From Sphingobacterium sp. HMA12 (GTDB lineage: Bacteria > Bacteroidota > Bacteroidia > Sphingobacteriales > Sphingobacteriaceae): a DNA stretch of 64,000 nucleotides. The stretch is from contig NZ_BEYR01000007.1 in assembly GCF_002933815.1 (NCBI RefSeq), forward strand, positions 62,001-126,000, written 5' to 3'. A program made the position numbers and the translations under genes. Positions within the stretch are counted from its first letter, which is position 1, and the number at the start of each line of letters is the position of its first letter. Under the pieces are notes generated by a model. The model was not told the origin of the DNA and did not search any database. It saw only the letters and a list, made by a program, of their open reading frames with translations. Shown piece after piece: positions 1 to 6,388 of the stretch.

Positions 1-504
1 ATTGGTTGCTGTAGGATCAAACCATTTTAAATTGGGGAAACCGGTTGTATGGCTGAGGCACATGCGTGCTGTGATTTTTTTCCATCGTTCGTCTCCTTTC
101 AGTCCAACAAAATTCGGATATTCGGGGATCTGTTTTTTGAGGTATTGATACAATGGTCTGTCCAGATCCAATAGCTTGTTATCGACCAATTTCATACAGA
201 GATACCCGCACACGGCTTTGCTGAAGGATGCACCATAGACAATGGATGCGGTATCGAGCAGTTCGCCACGAAGTTTATCCTTATAACCGTAGGTTTTGAG
301 GTAGACAGTCTTTTTTTTATTGAGAATAGCAAGGCCAATTCCGGGTACATTGGCCTTAACCATGAGCGCATTAACGATGCTGTCAACGGAAGCTCCAGTG
401 ATCGTCGTGCCATCCAAGTGTGTGATAATGGTACTTTGACAGATCGCTTGCAGGTTATAGGATAGGAGTGCTATCAGGCTGATAAAAAAATAGATCCTTT
501 TCAT
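1..504 (-). CDS. Serine hydrolase, beta-lactamase class C / PBP4* family (partial, 3' end outside window)
   Basis: The minus strand is open from an ATG at 504 to the window edge (168 codons), so only the N-terminal part is present. The protein starts with a hydrophobic signal peptide (MKRIYFFISLIALLSYNLQA), then shows the family's N-terminal fold, including GIGLAIL and a YGASFSK segment whose SxxK is the acylated serine/lysine pair of class C beta-lactamases and related penicillin-binding esterases. LSHTTGFPN further on is the second family hallmark. Such secreted proteins in Bacteroidota are usually peptidases or esterases of unknown substrate rather than true antibiotic-resistance enzymes. 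The gene lies 101 nt downstream of the XRE regulator gene on the same strand and could be read through from it. Confidence 0.85.
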   Translation of the reverse strand, partial: MKRIYFFISLIALLSYNLQAICQSTIITHLDGTTITGASVDSIVNALMVKANVPGIGLAILNKKKTVYLKTYGYKDKLRGELLDTASIVYGASFSKAVCGYLCMKLVDNKLLDLDRPLYQYLKKQIPEYPNFVGLKGDERWKKITARMCLSHTTGFPNLKWFDPTATN

Positions 505-605
505 GGCTTTTTTATTTCAAATATCTGAATAAGCCCATTGAAATTGTGACGACAACTACACGACAACTGCGCGACATGTCGCATGAAAGGCATAAAAACC
601 TAAAA

Positions 606-1235
606 CTAGCAGGTTGGAATCTTTAAAAATGGAATTGCAATAAAGTATCTTGGGATTTGGTTGTTCAGTGCACGTATGCCATTGACAATACAGCTGACAA
701 AGGTATAGAGGTATATCAAGATGAACAGGGCGAATCCAACGGGAAAGTAGAAGACAAGCAATACGATCAGCAGCAGCAATAGCAGGCTCATGGTGAGTTG
801 AAAGTTGAGCGATAGCCGTCCGTGGTAGTCGTATAAGCTATTGCGGTCTCTATAATTGATCCAAAGTAAAAGTGGAAGCAATAGATTGCTCAACGGAAAA
901 ATAACACCTGCTAAGGGTATAAAATGGAAAAAGCTTAGAATTCTGGTTTCTGCAATTGTTGTTACTTCTTTCATTTCGCTATTTTCGAATGTTGGTATGG
1001 TCTCGGCAGGTTCTAAGGTTTGCGTATCGCGGGAACTGGAATACAGTTCGGCCACGGATAGTTCAAGCGCTTGCGCCAGCTTTCGTACAGAATCACCATA
1101 GGGGATGACCTCACCTTTCTCGATACGTTGAATCGTACGGCTGGTAAGACCAGACAGCTCCGCTAGTTCCTGTTGCGTGAGTCCTTTCTCCAGCCGTATG
1201 CGGGCTAAATCAAAAGTTTGTTTTTCTTTATCCAT
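606..1235 (-). CDS. XRE-family HTH regulator fused to a DUF4870 membrane domain
   Basis: A 209-residue protein. Residues about 8-62 form a Cro/C1-type helix-turn-helix (ARIRLEKGLTQQELAELSG, then TSRTIQRIEKGEVIP), the typical XRE DNA-binding domain. From about residue 95 the sequence becomes strongly hydrophobic, with FHFIPLAGVIFP, an Asn-Tyr-Arg-Asp segment and two further membrane spans, matching the DUF4870 family of small membrane proteins. The fusion suggests a membrane-anchored regulator whose DNA-binding head faces the cytoplasm; the signal sensed is unknown. The same HTH-DUF4870 combination is known in Bacteroidota. An imperfect inverted repeat lies about 35 nt upstream of the start codon and could be an autoregulatory operator. 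Confidence 0.85.
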   Translation of the reverse strand: MDKEKQTFDLARIRLEKGLTQQELAELSGLTSRTIQRIEKGEVIPYGDSVRKLAQALELSVAELYSSSRDTQTLEPAETIPTFENSEMKEVTTIAETRILSFFHFIPLAGVIFPLSNLLLPLLLWINYRDRNSLYDYHGRLSLNFQLTMSLLLLLLIVLLVFYFPVGFALFILIYLYTFVSCIVNGIRALNNQIPRYFIAIPFLKIPTC

Positions 1236-1269
1236 CGATCGCCAATACTGCCTGGGCTTGTTTTTTAAG

Positions 1270-1299
1270 GCAACTAAATATAACCATATTTTAAGTTGC
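1270..1299. promoter_or_regulatory. Imperfect inverted repeat, candidate operator of the XRE gene
   Basis: GCAACTAAATAT at 1270-1281 faces ATATTTTAAGTTGC at 1286-1299, an inverted repeat with a two-base insertion in one arm. It is 35 nt upstream of the ATG of the minus-strand XRE gene, where an autoregulating Cro/C1-type protein would bind. Assignment to that regulator is inference. The rest of the 368-nt gap up to 1603 is A/T-rich, with no further gene or clear signal. Confidence 0.35.
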
Positions 1300-1603
1300 G
1301 TGCAAGCGGTCTAATGTCTAGAAGCTTGTGCGAAGTTACTGAAAGCGATATCGCGAACTCCCGCAATCAAGGACAGTATCATCAATAATCTCGAAAAGAG
1401 GGTATTGGGAAGGAAAAAAAAGGTGTTAAAAATATAAGTGTCTCATTATGAGTGTTCACATTGTTAATTTGTTCATTTTTCTTAAAAGATAAAGATTAAA
1501 ATGATTATTTAAATGCCCGATGAACGATCTTGGCATAATATCTGTTGATATAGCAGCATATATTAATATAACTAATCTTAAATTGAGAAAAGGGCTACAA
1601 GTA

Positions 1604-2167
1604 ATGAGTAAGAAGTTTTTTGCCGTTTTATTGTTTTGTGTCGTTACAGCATTTGTGCAAGCACAATCAATGAAAATAACACCGAAGGATTTTGTAGATG
1701 CTAGCGATGAGTCCAAAAACTATGTCGTGTTGAATTTCGCCGGTAGATCACAAAATGATCTCTATAAAGCGGCGCTAAAATATGTGAATTCATATTATAA
1801 TAATCCGGAGAAAGTTACGACGAAAATAGAAGGAGAGCAGATTGTCATTGATGCTATGGAGCAGAAAGCTGTTTATACCACCTATCTGGGCTCAAAAACA
1901 TACTATGATTTTTATTATAAAATTACATTAGACTTCAAAGATGCGAAAATAAGACTCGCACCGAATTACAAATATTTTGAGTCACCGGGTGGGATTGAAT
2001 ATCCTCTGAACGGCACGAATAACTTCATGTCAAAAAATGCGTTGTATGGTAGCAATGGTAAAGTGGCCAGAAAGAGCTTACAGGAGGGATTAGATGCGTT
2101 CATCAATAAGTATATTGCTGAATTCTCAAAGAGCATCAACGATAGCAAGTCCAATGACAATTGGTAG
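1604..2167 (+). CDS. Secreted DUF4468-like protein
   Basis: 187 residues from the ATG at 1604. That start is preferred to an in-frame ATG at 1520 because it opens directly on a clean signal peptide (MSKKFFAVLLFCVVTAFVQA, cleavage near AQS). The mature part contains FAGRSQNDLYKAALKYVNS and later YKITLDFKDAKIRL, the pattern of the TBP-like-fold DUF4468 proteins of Bacteroidota, whose function is unknown. The C-terminus is hydrophilic with short Ser/Lys/Asn-rich tail. The gene stands alone, ended by a strong intrinsic terminator. The family assignment rests on pattern memory and is moderately secure. Confidence 0.65.
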   Translation: MSKKFFAVLLFCVVTAFVQAQSMKITPKDFVDASDESKNYVVLNFAGRSQNDLYKAALKYVNSYYNNPEKVTTKIEGEQIVIDAMEQKAVYTTYLGSKTYYDFYYKITLDFKDAKIRLAPNYKYFESPGGIEYPLNGTNNFMSKNALYGSNGKVARKSLQEGLDAFINKYIAEFSKSINDSKSNDNW

Positions 2168-2196
2168 AAAAACCACCAAATAATATATAATGAGAG

Positions 2197-2219
2197 AGCC
2201 TCCGGATGGAGGCTTTTTT
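2197..2219 (+). terminator. Intrinsic terminator after the DUF4468-like gene
   Basis: AGCCTCC at 2197-2203 pairs with GGAGGCT at 2208-2214 over a four-base loop and runs into six T residues (2214-2219). Textbook rho-independent terminator 30 nt after the stop codon. Confidence 0.9.
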
Positions 2220-2284
2220 GTTTTCTCAGGCGGCTTTGGTCCGATGGATTTGTTGTATATTTTTACTAACTTAATTATGGAATA

Positions 2285-2431
2285 ATGTCAGTTGCACCAC
2301 CTGATTATAAAAGGGAGATTATGATTCCCATTATTATGATACGAAAATGTATTCATCTGAATTTTGCGGTTCATGATGATCATCCACCTGATATTCGGTA
2401 TGTTTTTGTAGATGCTAGGAAAGAAATATAA
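2285..2431 (+). CDS. Short hypothetical ORF (48 aa), doubtful
   Basis: A 48-codon open frame (begins MSVAPPDYKREIM, ends FVDARKEI) lies 65 nt after the terminator and follows an A/T-rich stretch with a TATATTTT promoter-like element near 2256. No family is recognised. It sits directly before a decayed lipoprotein gene and may itself be a remnant. Nothing else in 2220-2460 looks like a gene. Confidence 0.2.
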   Translation: MSVAPPDYKREIMIPIIMIRKCIHLNFAVHDDHPPDIRYVFVDARKEI

Positions 2432-2460
2432 AGATTATCTTTCAAAAAATCTGATTTATA

Positions 2461-2950
2461 ACGATTAGAAAACTACTGCAGCTTTTTGTCATTCTTTTTG
2501 ACTTCTTTTTATAAGCTGTAATCAAAAATCCCAAGAGGGAATCATTGACGATCCCGGAGAACGGAAATACCCAACAATGTAGGTGATTCGCTTTGGCGTA
2601 GGGTAAATAATGAGGACGATTTCAGTGCTTAAAATAAAGTTTCAACTAATTATTGGCTTGTCTTAAAAATGCCTAAATAATATTACTATGCGCTATTAAT
2701 GGCGAATAAACACCAATTTCCAGAAGTTTATATGAATTTATATGAAATGCTTATATGGGAGTGGACAATAAGTGGAATAGAAGTTAATGGTAAGGATAGC
2801 ATCTCTAGAAATCAGGCATTATTTTATCTACTCAAGGCTGATGAGCTTGGTGAAAAAAGTGCCGTTTATAGTGTGTATAAAGAGTTTAAGGATAGTATCA
2901 ATCCTCCTAAATCGATCACCTATCTAAAGAAAATTCAGAAGTTTTACTAA
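2461..2950 (+). pseudogene. Decayed lipoprotein gene with several frame lesions
   Basis: Pieces of one protein appear to be spread over three frames. Frame of 2461: ACG (an ATG lost?) then IRKLLQLFVILF, the start of a signal peptide, stopping at 2512-2514. Frame of 2502: LLFISCNQKSQEG, a lipobox with its cysteine, then DDPGERKYPTM and a stop. Frame of 2573: NNVGDSLWRRVNNEDDFSA, a stop at 2630, a second stop at 2678, and then an open C-terminal part from YYYALLMANKHQFPEV to the end at 2950. The open C-terminal part has an ATG at 2699, so it could be called as an 83-residue gene on its own. The helical YYYALLMANK type of segment resembles small Sel1/TPR-like lipoproteins, but the family is not identified with certainty. 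Confidence 0.55.
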
Positions 2951-3093
2951 TTATTTTGCCCAGTTACCTAGCTGTATCCTGGCAAAGTGAACCTCTCTTT
3001 AATAGCATCAGTGTTTGTCGCATCGTGCGCTATTTTTAATGCAACAATAAAATTAACTAGATAATTGTGGGGTTTCGCGAATGAATTTTTGTT

Positions 3094-3101
3094 TATATTT
3101 G
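3094..3101 (+). promoter_or_regulatory. -7 promoter element of the DUF6377 regulator
   Basis: TATATTTG is a perfect match to the Bacteroidota -7 consensus TAnnTTTG. A TTTC at 3073-3076 lies 17 nt upstream in place of the -33 TTTG. Transcription should begin near 3108, so translation is expected from the GTG at 3130 rather than the in-frame GTG at 3103. Confidence 0.6.
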
Positions 3102-3129
3102 AGTGACGTTGATCAATTATAATAACCTA

Positions 3130-4749
3130 GTGAAAGCGAGACAACTTATTCTTCTATGCATTTTTGCGATAGCTTACTGTACACCACTGTACGCGACCAA
3201 AGTAGATTCCTTATTGCAGGTCCTGGACAAGACAATAGGTAATCGGGCGGTTTATTTAGATGCCAAGATTCACCGGATAGATTCAATTAAAGGCCTGTTA
3301 AAAAGCCATTCGGCGGCTAAAGAGCGCTATGAGATCCAAAACCAGTTAATTTTTGAATACCAGACCTTAAACTGCGATTCTTCGCTTACCTATATTGGTA
3401 GCAATATCTCGATAGCCAAACAATTGAATGATAAAATGCTTATGACCGAAAGCCAGACCAAATTGGCTTTTGTTCTCTCTATCTCAGGATTATTTACCCA
3501 AGCATGGGACGTACTTAAGCAGATCGATTATGATGGACTGCCGCAGCACCTTAAAGTCCTCTACCACTGGAGCTATATCCGCTATTATGAAAACCTGATC
3601 AAATATACTGACCATGATACCTACAATAGCGCATACGAGGTTGAAATTGCCAAATCTAGAAATAGCCTTATGAGTCTGCTTGATCCAACTTCGGATATGT
3701 ACCTCAAAGAAAAATCATTTAAGCTCAAAGCAGACGGTATGTTCAAAGAGTCCCGCGATATCCAGCTGAGATTGTTTAAAAAAGAAAAAATCAATACGCA
3801 TGGCTACGGGATGTCTGCAATGGGCCTTGCCATGATCGCCAAAGATATGGGGGAAATGAAATTAGCCGAAGAATATCTTGTCATGGCCGCAATAACAGAT
3901 GTAAGTCTGGCAATTAAAGAAAATGAGTCATTATTGACCCTGGCAATTTACTTAAATAAAAAAGGCAACGTAAATAGAGCCTTTACCTATATTCAGGCTG
4001 CGCTAGACGATGCAAACTACTATAATTCGCGCTTCCGCAATACCGTGATCGCACGTACCCAACCTATTATTGAGGCAACCTATCTGGCCAAGATAAACCA
4101 ACAACAGAAAAACCTGCGTCTTTATGCAATCGTGATCAGCATATTTGCCGTTATTTTAATCCTTACGCTCTATTTCTTGTTTAAACAGATAAAGATTGTA
4201 TCCCGTGCCCGGAAGAATCTCAATATGACCAATGAGCAGCTGAAGCTCGTCAACCATAAACTGGACGAGGCCAATCTCGTACGTGAACGCTATATCGGCT
4301 ATTACCTCAATCAATGTGCGGTGTACCTGGACAAATTGGATGATTTCAGAAAAAATGTATACCGCAAGGTCAAAAGCCGCCAGCTCGAAGACCTGCAGCA
4401 ACTTACCTCTTCCAGTACATCACTGGAAAAATATACGCAGGATCTTTATACTGATTTTGACCGGACTTTTCTGGAGGTATACCCCAATTTTGTCGATGAA
4501 TTTAATAGCCTACTTAGACCGGACGAACAGTACCAGCTGAAAAAGGATAAACTCAATACCGAACTCCGTATTTTTGCCTTGATACGACTGGGGATTTCTG
4601 ATGTCAACCAGATCGCCATATTTTTACGTTATTCAATGCAAACCATCTATAACTATAAAAGCAAAGTAAAGAGTAAGGCCATCAATGATGTGGAACATTT
4701 CGAAGAAAAAGTACGAAAATTGGGTGCAGTATCCACAAATCAATTCTAA
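3130..4749 (+). CDS. Membrane-spanning DUF6377 / SusR-like transcriptional regulator
   Basis: 539 residues from the GTG at 3130. The upstream GTG at 3103 overlaps the likely -7 element. A signal peptide (VKARQLILLCIFAIAYCTPLYA) leads into about 300 residues of helical, TPR-like periplasmic sequence. A single membrane helix follows near residues 331-353 (LRLYAIVISIFAVILILTL), then a coiled-coil linker, and a C-terminal LuxR-like helix-turn-helix around residues 482-520 (IFALIRLGISDVNQIAIF, then YSMQTIYNYKSKVK). This is the layout of DUF6377 / SusR-type regulators, which sense glycan fragments in the periplasm and switch on the neighbouring sus operon. It stands just upstream of, and co-oriented with, the mannosidase locus, so it is the probable activator of that operon. 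The ligand is not predictable from sequence. Confidence 0.8.
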   Translation: MKARQLILLCIFAIAYCTPLYATKVDSLLQVLDKTIGNRAVYLDAKIHRIDSIKGLLKSHSAAKERYEIQNQLIFEYQTLNCDSSLTYIGSNISIAKQLNDKMLMTESQTKLAFVLSISGLFTQAWDVLKQIDYDGLPQHLKVLYHWSYIRYYENLIKYTDHDTYNSAYEVEIAKSRNSLMSLLDPTSDMYLKEKSFKLKADGMFKESRDIQLRLFKKEKINTHGYGMSAMGLAMIAKDMGEMKLAEEYLVMAAITDVSLAIKENESLLTLAIYLNKKGNVNRAFTYIQAALDDANYYNSRFRNTVIARTQPIIEATYLAKINQQQKNLRLYAIVISIFAVILILTLYFLFKQIKIVSRARKNLNMTNEQLKLVNHKLDEANLVRERYIGYYLNQCAVYLDKLDDFRKNVYRKVKSRQLEDLQQLTSSSTSLEKYTQDLYTDFDRTFLEVYPNFVDEFNSLLRPDEQYQLKKDKLNTELRIFALIRLGISDVNQIAIFLRYSMQTIYNYKSKVKSKAINDVEHFEEKVRKLGAVSTNQF

Positions 4750-4836
4750 ATCATTTACCAAAATAGTTTTCTTGTTATTTTGTAACTGATTGTGTGTTAG
4801 ATTTTTGATTTAATTTCTCTGTTTCAATAGTTTACT

Positions 4837-4870
4837 AAGAGCCCTACTTGCAGTTGCAAGTAGGGCTCTT
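4837..4870. terminator. Perfect 16-bp inverted repeat, terminator of the DUF6377 gene
   Basis: AAGAGCCCTACTTGCA (4837-4852) pairs perfectly with the arm at 4855-4870 over a two-base centre. It lies 87 nt after the regulator's stop codon. The downstream U-tract is weak (TT then GCG), so it may terminate in either direction or serve as a barrier between the regulator and the PUL promoter that follows. Confidence 0.7.
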
Positions 4871-4876
4871 GCGTTA

Positions 4877-4884
4877 TACATTTG
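4877..4884 (+). promoter_or_regulatory. Candidate -7 element of the mannosidase operon
   Basis: TACATTTG fits TAnnTTTG. A TTG at 4854-4856, inside the hairpin's right side, is 20 nt upstream and could act as a weak -33 element. It would give an untranslated leader of about 80 nt before the ATG at 4975. No direct-repeat operator like those of the other two loci was found here. Confidence 0.4.
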
Positions 4885-4974
4885 TTTCCAAAGGAATGCC
4901 GATAGAACCAATACCAATTTGATAAATCTATTTTTACGTTTTACCTATCGTCAACCTTGTACAATTTTAATCTT

Positions 4975-6384
4975 ATGGGAAATTATTCTAGAAAAATCTT
5001 TTTGGCAGGATTCACTGTTCTTGTCTCTTTGGGGGTAGCTGTCCGGACTGTTGCGCAACAAATTCAGCCTTTTAAAGATGGCGACCGAGTGGTCTTTTTG
5101 GGAAATAGTATTACAGATGGCGGCCATTACCACGCTTATATCTGGCTGTATTATCTAACACGTTTTCCCGAGATGAAATTGAAAGTATTCAACGCAGGGA
5201 TCGGTGGCGATCGGGTGGTCGATATGCTCAGAAGATTGGATGACGATGTTTTCAGCAAGCAGCCCACGGTATTGATTACCACTTTCGGTATGAACGATTC
5301 AGGCTATTTTGAATACAACGGTGATCAGCCTGAGCTTTTTGCGGATACAAAGGTAAAAGAGTCGTATGACGGCTATAAAGAAATGGAAAGACGATACAAA
5401 GGATTGGTAGGTACTCGTCTGGTATTACTTGGAAGCACACCTTATGACGAAAATGTGGTCATCAAGGATAATAAGCCATTTAAAAATAAAAATAAGGCAA
5501 TGAAACGCATCGTCGATTTTCAACGGGAATCGGCTAAAAGCAATGGTTGGGAATTCTATGATTTCAATCAATCCATCAGCGCAATCAATACGAATTTTCA
5601 GCAAAATGATCCATCCTTCACCCTATCGGGAAGCGATCGTGTGCACCCTGATAATAATGGGCATATGGTAATGGCTTATTTATTTTTAAAAGCGCAGGGA
5701 TTTGTCGGTCAGGGGGTAGCAAGGGTAGGCATTGACGCAACAAAACAACGTGTGACAGAAGCTGAGAACTGTATTGTTGACAATGTCAAAAAGGCTGGGA
5801 ATAACCTCAATTTTGATTATCTCGCGGCGGCATTGCCTTATCCCATGGATACAATCGCTCGAGGATGGGGGGCTAAATATAGTCAGCGCGATGCGGTTAA
5901 TATTGTCCCGTTTATGGAAGAAATGAATCAGGAAGTTTTGCAGGTAAAAGGTCTTAAAGGAGACTATAGCTTATGGATCGACGATCAGGAAATCGGAGTG
6001 TGGTCTGCTACGGATTTGGACAAAGGGATCAATTTGGCAAATCAGACACGGACACCCCAATATCAGCAGGCGTTGAAAGTGATGTTCCTCAATGAAGAAC
6101 GTTGGGAGATTGAACGCCGTTTCCGTGATCTGGCTTGGGTACAGTACAATTTTTTTCTTCCAAAAGGACTTTTGAATGCAGACAATCGCAAAGCCATCGA
6201 GGTCATGGACCAACATGTAGCAACAGATGGTTGGTTGCGTGCAAAACGAGATCTCTATGCCAAGGCGATGCATCCTGAAGTTCGTGCGGCATGGCGAAGC
6301 CAGATTGATGATCTACAGCAGCGGATGAATGAAATAAATCAACCTATTAAACGGTCTGTGCGTCTTGTACAGCTGAAAAAATAA
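4975..6384 (+). CDS. Secreted SGNH/GDSL-family esterase
   Basis: 469 residues from the ATG at 4975; an in-frame TTG at 4957 is less likely. Signal peptide MGNYSRKIFLAGFTVLVSLG... ends near VAQQ. The SGNH blocks are visible: block I FLGNSITDGG with Ser45, block III GMND at 105-108, and block V SDRVHPDNNGH with Asp221 and His224, completing the Ser-Asp-His set. SGNH enzymes remove acetyl or other acyl groups. Here, as first gene of a mannosidase operon, a carbohydrate O-acetylesterase role is inferred. About 200 residues follow the hydrolase domain, helical and of no recognised family (ERWEIERRFRDLAWVQ...). The next gene begins only 4 nt after the stop. Confidence 0.8.
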   Translation: MGNYSRKIFLAGFTVLVSLGVAVRTVAQQIQPFKDGDRVVFLGNSITDGGHYHAYIWLYYLTRFPEMKLKVFNAGIGGDRVVDMLRRLDDDVFSKQPTVLITTFGMNDSGYFEYNGDQPELFADTKVKESYDGYKEMERRYKGLVGTRLVLLGSTPYDENVVIKDNKPFKNKNKAMKRIVDFQRESAKSNGWEFYDFNQSISAINTNFQQNDPSFTLSGSDRVHPDNNGHMVMAYLFLKAQGFVGQGVARVGIDATKQRVTEAENCIVDNVKKAGNNLNFDYLAAALPYPMDTIARGWGAKYSQRDAVNIVPFMEEMNQEVLQVKGLKGDYSLWIDDQEIGVWSATDLDKGINLANQTRTPQYQQALKVMFLNEERWEIERRFRDLAWVQYNFFLPKGLLNADNRKAIEVMDQHVATDGWLRAKRDLYAKAMHPEVRAAWRSQIDDLQQRMNEINQPIKRSVRLVQLKK

Positions 6385-6388
6385 TGGC

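Noticed and set aside
192..413. A 73-residue minus-strand frame at the window start
   Set aside because: It lies in another frame of the serine hydrolase gene (1-504), which has signal peptide and SxxK motif.
2699..2950. An 83-residue stand-alone gene
   Set aside because: Upstream sequence in the same frame continues the protein past a stop codon (YYYALL before the ATG), and other frames carry a lipobox. It is read as the end of a pseudogene.
4860..4974. 11-bp direct repeats upstream of the mannosidase operon like those of the other two loci
   Set aside because: I searched this gap by eye and found a -7 candidate and a hairpin but no repeated hexamer or heptamer in register.
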